A stretch of 64,000 nt of DNA from Zychaea mexicana (Eukaryota > Mucoromycota > Mucoromycetes > Mucorales > Lichtheimiaceae). The notes beneath the pieces were generated by a model. The model did no database searches. It was not told the origin of the DNA and saw nothing but the letters and a program-made list of their open reading frames with translations. Location of the stretch: the NCBI RefSeq assembly GCF_025766255.1, contig NW_026516812.1, forward strand, positions 31,933 through 95,932, written 5' to 3'. Positions 22,292 through 33,384 of this stretch are shown here, piece after piece (position 1 is the first letter of the stretch; the number at the start of each line of letters is the position of its first letter). The position numbers and the translations under genes are program-made.

Positions 22292-23694
22292 CTAATTCGT
22301 AGCTTCGTCTTCATACTTGTACGTAGCATCCAACCGTCTTCGCAGATGCTCTCCAGCAGTAATGATTTCGCCGCTCTTTGCAACCCCTTGGGTAGACTCT
22401 GAGGGTGGAGGCACCACCTTGCTAGGAATAGGCGACAATAAAGTAGCATCCTCAGGGTGAACAAAGAAAGGCATCGAGTATCGGTCGAGATGCGCATGCT
22501 CGGGTAAAAAGGTGACTCTGTGCAACGTACTTTTGAATAATCCGTTTGTCCATTCCTGCATCTGATCGCCCACGTTCACCAAGATCGAGTTCTCGATCAG
22601 AGGTGCAGAAATCCATTCTGTGCGACTGGCCTTCACCTCAAGACCGGGAACATCTTTTTGGAATAAAAGTGTGATGCTGCCGTAATCACTATGTGCACCC
22701 GCTCTCACGGGCTCCTGGTAAGTGGATTCACCGCCGCGTGGATATTTCAGATAACGGAGGATCTGACCAGATTGTTCATCGTAAGTGTGACGATCGGCAA
22801 ACCAATTGGCTCCGCCTTCTTCTTCCGGGATCTGTTCGGGTGATAGCGAATCGTACGACAAAAAGCACATGTAAGAGCTTGGGAAAAAGAAACTTTTTAT
22901 TTGTTAGCACGTACCTCGAGTGCAATTGCAAATGCTTGAAGGACACGCATGGCCATACCGTGGCAAGCCTACCAACGTACAGTTAATAGACGGTTGTAAA
23001 GCATATGTTTGGGGTATCGACAGCATTTAAAAAGTTTGGCGATGTGTGATAAGACTTACTCTGGAGAAACCTTCTACAAATGCATGCTCCTTCTCGAAAA
23101 CAGCTGGAAGCGGAGCGTGGGCCTTACCATTCACAAAGTTACGAAAGTTGAAACCTCTGTTTGATCTTTTAGTCACCATTGCTGCAACGAATAGCCACTC
23201 CCAGTTATATATATACTTACTCCTTGTGGTCGCCTTGCTTTTGGTTCTCAGGATCCAGTCTATAGCATGCCATATTTTAAATGTGACATATTAGAACAAC
23301 CCCCCCCATCGAGAAACGTGCGGAGAGAAAATTAAGTTGCTATGCTGGGGAATTCTTACGTCTCTTGATAGAGCTCAGAGTAGCCATGATTGTCTTCTTG
23401 GATCAAATATTTACGCTTCTCGTTGGCAGGCGTATCGAAAAATTCTTTAGCCTTAAAAGGGAAGAAAAAACCACGCTCATTTAGTCTATTTATTTATTTT
23501 ATCTTGCTCGGAATGCAGGCAAATGGCAGCGTTGTTACCAATTCGAATGAGCGATCAATTTGATCTTTGGCAATGCCGTGGTTCACCATGTAGAAAAAAC
23601 CAATGGACTTGCATGCTTCCAAGACCTTTTGAGCAACTTGCTTGGGATCGTTGTCGAAATTGCCAAAGTCAATAACTGGTATTTCGTAGGCCAT
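22292..23694 (-). CDS. 2-oxoglutarate/Fe(II)-dependent oxygenase
   Basis: Non-haem iron dioxygenase of the isopenicillin-N-synthase-like family (DIOX_N then 2OG-FeII_Oxy), 325 residues. Six exons on the minus strand: 23694-23539, 23451-23360, 23259-23221, 23156-23060, 22968-22915 and 22831-22292. The N-terminus has IPVIDFGNFDND and the conserved IGFFYMVNHGI. The iron triad is visible as HSD in GAHSDYGSITLLFQ (H193, D195) and H250 in STLHRV. R263 of RYSMPFF should bind 2-oxoglutarate. I end intron 5 at the acceptor before IPEEEGGANWF, because this restores the family alignment; the nearer ATG at 22870 lies within that intron and is rejected. The substrate is unknown. It stands alone, with no biosynthetic neighbours. 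Confidence 0.9.
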
Positions 23695-24748
23695 GATATG
23701 AAATATGACAGATAGGAGGGAAAAAAAAAGGGAGTGAAACCGAAATAGAAAAAAAAAGATGATCTTTGTCTGGGTTAACCCCCCCAGCCCGGATTAATTC
23801 TTTCGGAAGGTCCAATCTAGGCAGTGCCGCAGGTACTCAGAGTACTCGAACTAACTATTCTACAAAGCTAATCTTCTAACAGATTGATGATAAGTGTGGA
23901 GCGAATACTTGCTCTTGGTGTAGCTATATCTTATCACCCATATTGATCAAGACATACAGTACAATAGACCCTGGTTACAAAAACCGTATGGTAAAAACGC
24001 CATGTAAGCTGCTGTAAAAAACCGACGGATTCAACATTGGAGGCTGCCAATGTGATACTTTACAGCGAGTTTCGTTTCGGATGAAGACCACCATCCCCTA
24101 GTTGAGCCAAAGACACCGTCACCTTCCTCCGATCACGCCAACAAGGGACAAAAGATGTCAATAAAATTATGATGTGACCAACAAGACTAGACGGTTGACA
24201 ACAAATCCAGCGACCAACACAATGCAGATGCTATAAAATAATCTATACCAAGTGTATCCCGAGTACTTTGATACAAGTCTACGTTCACGCCATTGAATGT
24301 TTCGAAAACGATCTGCAGTGATGGGCGATAAGCAATAAGGGCAAGACTTTATTGGGTGTGATTACTTTAAATTTAAGGTTCAAAGTTCGCATGATCATGG
24401 ACAGCCACCATTTTCTGTACCTGACGAAAAACTGGTGAATGACTGGGCATGGACTGGGAAAAACGTGGCACAATCGCACTTTGGACAAGTACTCTCTTGT
24501 GGTATGTACTGCAACCCAACCCCCCTCAAACCCTGCTTTGTTGAGTGGTTGGATACAGTGGTTGTTGACACGACAAGATTGGTTAGCAGGCCATATAAAT
24601 AAGATAGTTTATATCATATAAAATTACAACATACAAGATAACAAAATGAACACAAAAGCAATACACAAGACGAAGAACGATAAAAATACACAGAACTAGC
24701 GGGGAAGGAGGGGGGGGGCATATGTAGAGAAAGAAGAAAATAGGGTCT
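23695..24748. other. Intergenic, one coding-like fragment
   Basis: No gene is supported. A plus-strand block at about 24063-24174 is open and ends in TGA (PLVEPKTPSPSSDHANKG) but has no start or partner exon. T- and A-rich spacers fill the rest. Confidence 0.4.
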
Positions 24749-26724
24749 TTACAGTCGTAACGGTGTCTCTAGACGTACAAGGATTTGCTGCACTTGATCA
24801 CAATCACGCTGAACTGCAGTGCGGATACGATGTTCCAGTCGACGTGCTTCGTGTACACTTAATTCTGGAGTTACCTTTAATGCCATATCTATGTGATAGA
24901 ACGGACCATGCTTTCTACCTCGTATTGAATGGAAATCGATCAGGTCGGGTTCCATGGTCTATGGAGAACAATTGACAACACACTTGTGAGATGACTGATT
25001 GATGACATATGAAAATTATAGCGATTCCCCGAATATACCTTCATCTGAGCCATAATCCGCCTTATCTTATCCATTTCGGACACGTCCATGCCTCTGTCCG
25101 TTAGTTCTCTGAGCGAGGATGTTGTCATTTCAAATGTGCTTTTCAGAATCATTCCTGCCACTACCAATCCACCGAGTGGATCAAGGACAGTTATGCCTGC
25201 ATAGCTGCCTGCAATTGCTACCATCGCAACTCCACTCGATAACGCATCGGATCGGTGATGCCTGTTTTGTAATTATTTTTTTTTCCCACGACGAAAGGTG
25301 GGGATAGATAACAGAATACATATCAGTTACTTCTTCCACATTTCCAACAGAGGCAAATAGAGAAACCGACATTTACCAAGCGTTCGCTATTAGCACTTCA
25401 CTCCGCTCACTTCGACCCACCTTGAGTGCTACATACACATCAATCAGTAAACAAAATATATCTCTCTCTTGTGGCATACATATCATATAGAATCTCTCAC
25501 GCTTATACTTACTTGCTCGATATAGCCATTCCTTGACAAGAACACTTGCCAAGGCGAACCAAGCTGCATTTGGGTTCAGCAAACCATCGGAATGTGAAGC
25601 GTGATCATGTAATATTGACGGTATCGCTGCAAACGACGCTGGGGTTGCCGTCGAGCTGCCAGCCTTTTCCGTGACCTGCTGTTGGGCATCCAAGACCACG
25701 GGTGCTGTCTCCTGAACCGCTTGCGTAACCTCTATTGTCGATGCATTGTTCAGAGTCGCCTGTAATAATTCCAGCGAGTGTACTCCGATGCCGATTGCGC
25801 CCGCGATCAGGAGAGACGAGATGGCCAATGAACCGACCGTCTCAAATTTGCCTTTGGGTGATAATGTCAATTCAGTGCTTTTTTTGCCCCCTCCGCGTAT
25901 CCATCAGCATCCTCGCAAGCACTCCATCTTCACTCCACTGACTGCAGAAAAGAAAATCGTTTTATCAGCAAAATTTACCATAACCGTACGGATAAATCGG
26001 ATCCGGCGGCTTCCGTGACATTTTAAACGTATACAAGGTGACAAAGTCACTTAAAAGATCTATCATCAAAACATCAATTAATATATCCTTTTTTTGGAAG
26101 CTCCCACTGTTTATACATCAACACACAAGAAACTCACCTCCAAACGAATGTGCAGCATCTGCCAACAATGCAGCAGAATTCATCAGCCTGAAACAAAGCC
26201 CTTGAGTGATCTTGCTTTTGGATCCACTCCTTTGTGCCTTCCTCATAGCTCCTTCTTTACTCGGAGTATGACTCGGAGTATGACTTACCATCCAGCTGCG
26301 CCCTTCGTCACTGTCAATCCAACATTCGATGCTAAGCCAATCATGGTTATTTGAACACCTCGTTTTCCTGCATGTCACAAATGAGCGATTAGAAGCAGCC
26401 GGTTAAATTCAGCCCGATGCGTATGTAAGAGCATAGCAGTTTTGGGAAGGATTACAAACCAGAGTGTTCAAACGTGGTAGCAATGTCGGCGTGTATTGGA
26501 TGATTGTGGCTATGTGATCCATGGTTACGTCGTGCAGCAGCTGGGGTCCTTGACGATACCCTGTATTGTGGAGACGGTGAGGACGAGGGAGTCCATAAGC
26601 CAAGCGTACTCGATTGCTGTTTAAGCAGTGCACTTGTGTAGTATGCCGACGTTTGCTGCTGATACTGACAACGCATAGCGTGCTTCGACGGTGTCCTAGC
26701 CAACAGCAGCAATCGTGTTGTCAT
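24749..26724 (-). CDS. CDF-family mitochondrial metal transporter (MMT-like)
   Basis: Cation diffusion facilitator of 432 residues, closest in pattern to yeast Mmt1/Mmt2, which handle iron in mitochondria. Eight exons on the minus strand: 26724-26460, 26367-26289, 26187-26138, 26059-25979, 25851-25513, 25428-25377, 25261-25039 and 24958-24749. The start is placed at MTTRLLLLARTPSKHAMR, an Arg-rich, acid-free presequence. His-rich residues follow (NHGSHSHNHPIH). The transmembrane metal site reads ADAAHSFGDLLSDFV in TM2 and HHRSDALSSG in TM5 (D294). YPYGYGKFETVGSL is the typical segment linking TM2 to TM3. The cytoplasmic/matrix domain ends in a standard CDF C-terminal fold (GPFYHIDMALKVTPELSVHEA). 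A long Gln/Thr/His loop lies between TM3 and TM4. Metal specificity (iron or zinc) is not decided by the sequence. Confidence 0.9.
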
Positions 26725-27267
26725 GGCGGTAGCGATGCTGATAAGGTTTACTTCCAGAGAGGGGAAGGCCAAGAGAAAGAGAGAGAGAGAGAGAGAGATG
26801 GAACAGAAGCAAAAGCAGACGAAAAGAAGAAGGAGGAGATTCAAGGAAAAGAGAGAAAGAGGGAAAGGCGTTGTAGTTGCACCAGATCGCACAGTACCTT
26901 TATTTTTGTTTAGTTTTGTTTTCCGAGTTTACAAACAAAACTGGCGGGCGAAATTTGACGATCTGATAAGCAGATGGCGTTATGTTTTCACATATAGATT
27001 AAATATTCAATATCCGCTGGAAGAACGGCACAGCGAGTAACCCCACACTCTGTGATTTTATCGTTCTCGGCAAAAAATTAACAAAGACCATCGCATTCGA
27101 CGCCCGTGCGTTCTGGTTTTTTTTTTTTTACATTTTAAACCATGGCGTGATCATTTTCGACCAGTCTAAAACGCTATTACTTTTGAGTCTAACTCTGTTT
27201 TGTCTGCTCACTCCGTAACGTCTGACATTGTACTTCCATCCACTTTCTCCCCCCCTCCGTCAGTAAC

Positions 27268-27424
27268 ATGGGAGGTGACGACGTCTCAGATGGCACTGCA
27301 GCCCGGACGGAACAAATCGAATCCACTAGAATCGCTTCATCATCATCATTGTTGAACGTCAATAGCCGCCAATTTCAATAACACAAGTAGTTACGTGCTG
27401 AGCAGGGAGCAGCTGGGGTTCAGG
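27268..27424 (+). pseudogene. 5'-exon-like fragment with a frame break
   Basis: An ATG at 27268 follows a pyrimidine-rich leader and opens MGGDDVSDGTAARTEQIEST. After about 34 codons the coding look moves to another frame (NFNNTSSYVLSREQLGFR), which ends at a donor-like GTCAGT. One inserted or deleted base near 27370 would explain this. No second exon is recognised downstream. The family is unknown. Confidence 0.3.
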
Positions 27425-28028
27425 GTCAGTATGTGTGTTGTGCTACTGGTTGTTTCAGTTGTGAAAAAGAAAAAGACTCAGATGTAATAGTTCCTGCAGA
27501 ATAGTTTTTGATATCTATAATTGCAGTTTGGAATAATCCTTGTACGTGTACGTTTTGCAAAACTAAGCAAAAACGATAAAAGATACTATTGAGCTGCTCT
27601 ACATGCATTGGACGAAACTCCTTTCATTTGTTTGATGAATACCTGAGCTCTGTTGCTCATTTGAGCTCGCGGCATCTACCCTAGTCTGTTCGGTAAGCAT
27701 CTCATAGGAGAAGCTCATCGGCGGGGTCTCTCTTCTTCCCTGCCGCGCCTTCTGGAAGAAGAGAACCGATGCATTAGTTTTGTTCAGAACTGGAAACAGG
27801 CCAAGTTGATGCTTGTCACAGAGAAAATAACGATGTATGAACCTGCTTTGGTCTCTTTGAAGCTGGATATGCACCAGCATAGCTCATAGCGCAATCGTCG
27901 TGTCATCGTGTGAAATGACCGAAAGCCCGCGACGCACTATTATCCTCGAACGTCATCGAGCCCTTTATTGTAATCGATGAGAACTTTATCTCAGTCGGCT
28001 TTAATATAGCATGCTCTTTCATCTGTAA

Positions 28029-28268
28029 CCGAACACGGGCGGTTCTTTTTCTCTTGCGATCTCCTTTTTTTGGCAACGAGGGTACCGTTTACAACGAGCT
28101 GCTGCTTCAGCGAGGGAGCCTCGGTCGGAAATTATCCAATCTTTGCAATTTGTTACTTCTCACTTACATGAAGCGTTTGTTGTAGATGGTCAACCACTTG
28201 GCCTATATGTAACTGATGTAATGCATAATACACGCTACTACCCGAAACAACTTTGTCAATTCTCCTAA
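28029..28268 (+). pseudogene. Open block of 79 codons without ATG
   Basis: This frame is open from just after a stop at 28026 to TAA at 28266. It reads like protein (HLHEAFVVDGQPLGLYVTDV) with balanced composition. There is no start codon at its beginning. It looks like the C-terminal end of a gene whose front part is lost. I do not recognise the family. Confidence 0.3.
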
Positions 28269-28317
28269 AAAATAATGGCTTCTATTTTTGGTGTAGCGGC
28301 TAGATGCATTATTATCG

Positions 28318-28518
28318 TCAACACAATAAACGAGGATAACGCCATCCCTGCTCCGCTATTCGAATTAAAACTTTATTATTATGGGATTTGGAAACGGAGG
28401 GCATCTCAGGATTACTGGTGAAGCTTGCTGCTATGTAGAAATGCGCACTGCTGTCCTGCTCAATTGCTGCCCCAAAAACCGTAGCGATGGCGACACCCAG
28501 TGGTCGTGTATCATCATC
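28318..28518 (-). pseudogene. Open block of 66 codons on the minus strand
   Basis: The frame runs from just after a TAG to TGA and reads DTRPLGVAIATVFGAAIEQD and onwards. It lacks an ATG and lies only 50 bases from the plus-strand block at 28029-28268, in convergent orientation. This suggests rearranged fragments and not one gene. Family unknown. Confidence 0.28.
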
Positions 28519-29875
28519 CTAAGGTGATACAAGGTTATGGAGTTTCATGACAAACAGCAAAATCTGCATCAATATCAATCAAATATACCTAAAAATGGGC
28601 AGCCGATTATTTCATATATGTGCATTAATATGACTCAGGTTACCTTTTATGCCTGCTTGATTATTAGAGTAAAAGATCGACTTGCTAGACTTTATTTGCA
28701 AGTACAGCGTCATAGTTTCCTGAATAACTGGGATGAATGAAAGGGTGTGGGATACTCGGTTTGGGATGATACTGAGAGATACCACGAATAAAGGGCTCTA
28801 TTATATAATACGTGTATGCGCTATTGCTAATTTTAAGGGTTGAGGTGGGTGCATGTACGTCGATTCCGAGGTAAACGGGCTTTCCTTCTGTTTTTCGAAC
28901 TGTTGTATACGACTATTGAGATCTCGTTTTGATGAATGCAGTTTTGGCGTAGTATGTGTTGTCATTGTAGAAATTCAAGTAACACAAAAAGATGGTACGG
29001 ATTTGTAATGCCAAAATGTTCTTACATGAATATTGCACTTTCTGCATGTATGATAGGTGCATACTACTTTTGCTGGCCACTGGATCACTTGCTCTCGAGC
29101 GGAACGATTCCAAGTCCTCGTATGCAATCAACAATGTGTGTTGCAGCTCATGATGCTGATATGTCTATAGTATTCCTTTTATTTTTGTTAGTCATGTTTC
29201 CTCGAGTGTCGCCGATGTTCTTGTCGTTTCGATATCACCATGATGTTTGTGAGCTGGTTTGTGTTTCTTGTAGCTCACACTTCCCGGCTTACGCTCTTCT
29301 ATTACTGTGTTATTATAGCGTTAAGCTTCACCAATGAGTTGCTAACGGCTCGATTCTTATTTTCTGGTTTACATACTGAGAAATCCAAGTGCGTGTTCCA
29401 TCATCTAAAGCAAACCATGACCTATTCATTGACATACCCTGCAGTTTTCTCTTGTGATCCGACAACTGACTACATTATCCGCATCCAAAAAAATCTCTAA
29501 AGATTATTGCTTTCTAAAGGCATTGTTTGCTAATAATTTTTCTTTCTAATCATTAATAACGTCGTGTTTGTGTGGAAACCTTGCATGTTATAAGTAGCGT
29601 ACACAAAGCTGCTATAGTAGCGTGAATGTATATGGTGACCAACAGTGATAAAAACAAATGAATATGTCACACTCAAACATCATCATAAAATGGAACTACT
29701 ATTAGTAGTTAACAGCAAGAATGATGTACAAAGCACGCCCATCACCATCTTCATCATCATCACCATTTAGAAACGGTGAGCTCTACGATTTCGCACAAAG
29801 AATTAATTCGCAACGTGTCTCGAGGATTCGTGTTGTGCTCAAGTTGTTTGGATGATCTACCCCATGCGGTTATGA

Positions 29876-30076
29876 TATCTAAAAACAAACGTCAAAATCG
29901 ATCTCTTTAATGATGCATTTGTGCTCATCTATCCCCTCGATGATGCCATTGGAAGTTTAGACAATATCCAGGGAGCGAGTGAGCTGATACTTTTGGCGTC
30001 ATATCTTGCTGCGACCTATGATGTTTTTATGTCGTATTGTGGCAATAGTGGGCCTCCGATTGCTAATACCTTGTAG
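29876..30076 (+). pseudogene. Open block of 66 codons, unknown protein
   Basis: The frame is open from just after a TGA to TAG and encodes a hydrophobic-rich peptide with LIYPLDDAIGSLDNIQGASE. There is no ATG at its front. No flanking exon is recognised. Confidence 0.28.
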
Positions 30077-31337
30077 AATGTGAGCATGACCACAATGCTG
30101 CGAATAGTATTATTTAGTGCGTTGAATTTATGCTGTACGTACAAGTTGTTTTGGCTCAAACAGAGTAACCCGTATTGATCCACTGGCTGTAAGCTATCAC
30201 AGCTAAAATCAAGACTGAATACGATGGCGAAAGCTCGGAAATAAAGATGTTGCAGGAACTTTATGGAAACAACAACCACCCCAGCAATGGCTTACATAGT
30301 TTACACAACAAACAACCAAGTGCATTAGACAGCAACAGAATACAGAATCAAGCAACAGGTAGAACTAATATCATATTGATATGAAACAGCAATTTGTATA
30401 TAGGCAAATGGTGTCATGAACACTATAAAGGAAGAATTCACCTAATGACTATAGAGCGTACTGTAGACATTTTGAGAGGAACCCATTGTACTTGTATGTA
30501 CATTACAGATAACGCGATCAAATTGTTCCGATTCTAAAAGCCTTTCTTCCTTTGGCGTGCAATGCAAAGATGTAAAGTAATACATATGAAGCATTTTATG
30601 TCAAATGTAGTTTACCCAGGTTCTGTATGTGGAAATCAGTCATCAGCAGGAAAATCTCAATGGAATGAAGCTAAAGAGAAATCAAACAATCATCACAAGT
30701 GAGGACGTGGTAATTCCGGGCGCGCTCGGTAAAGAAGGAAAACCACTGCGGACCATATGGCCCTGTTCCTTTTGTTCCTTTCCAGACTGTAGCTCGTATA
30801 TGCGATCTAAAAATATACAAGCGTGTTGAGTTTCGTGTCAGTCAAGAAGTAGAAGATAGCGAGCACACAACATTCGATAGCATGGAAAATAAGAATGTTA
30901 CTGATCTGTAACGGTGCATACCGTCACGACGATATCCGACCTGCATGGTTGATTAAGGAGTAGTTGACCTGGATACCCTATATACAGGTTTTAATTTAGA
31001 AGTGGCGGTCGATTTTTATCGATATGGCGCAACAGTTTTTAAAGTTTATGTGTATTTGTACTATAAAACCCTGCCAAACTGAAAAACCAACCAACGGCCA
31101 TTTTTTATGGGAAAAACCTGTTGTAGAAGTATGATGTAGATTAATACATAGACGTTAACTAGCCCCCTATTACTCAACGTATATACTAAGACGGGACCCT
31201 GAGTTATATGAGTCCCTATCGTTTTATCCTTTGATATATTCGAATCTCATCTTGTTTCTATTGCTTTACACTGTTTACCATCCAAGTTTTCAATTGTAGG
31301 TATCTGGGTCGATACTGTTACACGATGCCGTTATTAA

Positions 31338-31472
31338 ATGGGTGCTCAAGAACATACAATTAAATTAGAGGGCCATATTCTGGATCTAAGTAACAATGAT
31401 AGTGATGCTGAATCAACTGCTGATGACGACGACGACAACGAAAATCTCATGCATGCGGTCGATAGCGCATGA
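31338..31472 (+). other. Short acidic open frame, 44 codons
   Basis: ATG to TGA, encoding a peptide with an acidic centre (STADDDDDNENLMHAV). It could be an N-terminal fragment of a larger gene. No partner exon or family is recognised. Confidence 0.25.
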
Positions 31473-31576
31473 CAAGGCCAAAGTGACCTTGTAGAAACTG
31501 AAGTAGATCAAACGGCGAACAAAAAATGCATACTCTTCCACAGTATCAATGAAATGACCTACGATATATGGTTAAA

Positions 31577-31640
31577 AGGGTTCTATACCCGACCCGACCC
31601 GTTCAACCCGACGGGTCAAAACTCGGGTTGACGGGTCAAG
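31577..31640. repeat. GC-rich inverted repeat, transposon-end-like
   Basis: In AT-rich surroundings this segment reads CCCGACCCGACCCG and then forms a hairpin: GACCCGTTCAACCCGA at 31596-31611 pairs with TCGGGTTGACGGGTC at 31623-31637 across an 11-base loop. GC-rich repeats of this kind are common at the ends of DNA transposons. I find no second copy in the window, so the other end of an element is not identified. Confidence 0.5.
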
Positions 31641-31713
31641 ACTGATTTCAATGTAGTGATGAAGGAAGTGTCAATCAGCCTGAACTTGAGCGCTGGAAGT
31701 GATTTTTCCTCAC

Positions 31714-31807
31714 CAATATATGCTTTCCATAAGAGTTCGGGCATATCAAGCACAGGTTGACCAATTCCGAGTTCGAAAATGGAGCGACAACGGCCCTCAG
31801 CGTGTTT
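31714..31807 (-). pseudogene. Isolated exon of CLF1/Crooked-neck splicing factor
   Basis: On the minus strand a 94-base exon is flanked by an acceptor (TTTTGCAG, preceding 31807) and a donor (GTGAGG, following 31714). It encodes [19 protein letters not shown] and then ELLWKAYI, which matches a HAT repeat of the Clf1/Syf3/Crooked-neck pre-mRNA splicing protein. No other Clf1 exon is seen on either side, although the full gene would need about 2 kb. Retained splice sites show a genomic and not an mRNA origin. It lies about 75 bases from the GC-rich inverted repeat, which fits gene-fragment capture by a transposon. Confidence 0.7.
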
Positions 31808-32203
31808 CTGCAAAATAACTTTTTTTTCTTGACAGACAGACAGGCAGAATAGCCGTCAAACTTTAATAACGTTCTCTTTTGAAATGTGCATTTCAGAAGT
31901 ACACGAGGGCCCAGAAGGATGCAAGTCTAAAATATGTAATTGGTAATGAATTGGTAGTTTCATTTTTGAAGATATAGTATCTTTAAATGGTAAATATGTT
32001 TTTCTACAGAAGGGACGACGGTAGTACATTTATACATACAGCACAAAGATATATTCACACACACAGACACACACACTTCAATTAGCAACACACACACGCA
32101 CACACACATTTCTGCATCTTATTAGGAAAAGCGTAAAATCATGCAGGAAAAGGAGCTGACAAAAGTCCAGGCTACAACATATCTGCATCATGGCTCGGAT
32201 CGC

Positions 32204-32434
32204 CTAGAGCATAGATATCCGTTCGACTGACCCATGCATTCTATCTGATGGACCAAGTGAAAGTACCACGCAGACATGGTCTAGTAAATGACTTTTCAAG
32301 ACGATTTCGTGACGCACTCTTTGTTGTATTGTAGATGAAGACGGCAAACATGTGTTGAGGAAGTTTTGCAAAAAGTAACGACATGTTGTAAATATAAACC
32401 AACATGGGTGTTCAGGCGTGTTAAGCGTAAGCAT
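32204..32434 (-). other. Open frame of 76 codons, uncertain
   Basis: The minus-strand frame has a mildly coding look (PSSSTIQQRVRHEIVLKSHL) but no family is recognised. The plus-strand block next to it points the opposite way. It may be debris or chance. Confidence 0.2.
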
Positions 32435-32475
32435 ACAAAGAAATAATTATTATAGCTTTGGCGCATCACTCTATA

Positions 32476-32610
32476 AAGTTACATTGTTTTTTTGACGGTA
32501 TTATACCCCCTTCCACTGTGCTGTATCCTGACATCAAGCAACTTTTTGACACATATGGGCCAATGAAATGTGCTAGTCAACGGTATCACCATTTTCTACG
32601 AAACACTTGA
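32476..32610 (+). pseudogene. Terminal-exon-like fragment, unknown protein
   Basis: The frame reads FFDGIIPPSTVLYPDIKQLF and ends in TGA at 32608. It looks like the end of a protein. It has no start codon or recognisable upstream exon. Confidence 0.28.
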
Positions 32611-33384
32611 ATACCTTAGATGATACTTCAATACATGGAAAGAATACGAAAACACGTAAAAACACAAAGTACAGCTACAGAAACACACTACAGCCCTTCG
32701 AGAAGCGATACAGAACGACGGGCAGAAAGCAACACATACCAGGTACCCACCTTCTCCGCTAAAAGCACCTCGCTTGCGAAAGGCTTCCAACATCTACCAC
32801 CAGCATCAGCAGAACATCCTAGCAACAGCCATATCATCAGCTTCGACAGCCACGTTTAATTTTGCCAGTGTTATCTAACCAACGGCAGCAACAAACATTC
32901 ATCGATACAGATATATCACAGATACAGGAGCCAGAAACAGAACCGGCACCATCAGAAGCACCACCAAGAAGCAACCTTAATGATCTTCCGGCAAGGCGTG
33001 CCAAATGACGTTGTTAAACGTGCACATCATCCGAATGTGGTGGCAAAAACTATTTATGCAAGATGTCCTCAAAAGAGTCATTAAATAAATCATTTCAGAA
33101 ATAGCAGTGTAAGTGGCGAAATGTCCCAAAGCTACGCTTTGGACCATTTTGGGAAAAATTAATTCTGTCGGTCGCACCCTCAACCGCAATTTATAGGTTA
33201 AGCTCTGGTGTATCGGTATTACTAGGATTCTTGCCGGCTGTCAAATAACAGATAAACACTCCATGCTTTGCCAGTTACAATTACAGCTACGTCGTCATGT
33301 CTCGACAACAAATGGATCAAAATGTTTTACCCGGCTCATGTCTTCCTACGACGTAATCTAAATTAGTCATACTTTTGTTGTTCA

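Larger units (their letters stand above)
26725..33384. other. Gene-poor region with scattered gene debris
   Basis: Over 6.6 kb no intact gene is visible. Instead there are many open blocks of 100-240 bases on both strands, often bounded by splice-like sites and usually without a start codon. The ones I can describe are listed separately. Only one, at 31714-31807, belongs to a family that I recognise. A GA tract lies at 26777-26798 just upstream of the metal transporter, and CA runs at 32055-32110. Confidence 0.5.

Noticed and set aside
22870..22877. Start or exon of the oxygenase at the ATG near 22870
   Set aside because: Splicing there shifts the frame; the acceptor before IPEEEGG keeps frame and matches the family.
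26452..26892. Upstream in-frame extension of the metal transporter
   Set aside because: The extension is translated from a GA/CT microsatellite and poly(L/F); the ATG at 26724 gives a normal mitochondrial presequence.
28936..29337. 133-codon plus-strand frame
   Set aside because: Cys/Tyr/Leu-rich content without motif or splice context; it overlaps a minus-strand frame of similar quality, and neither is supported.
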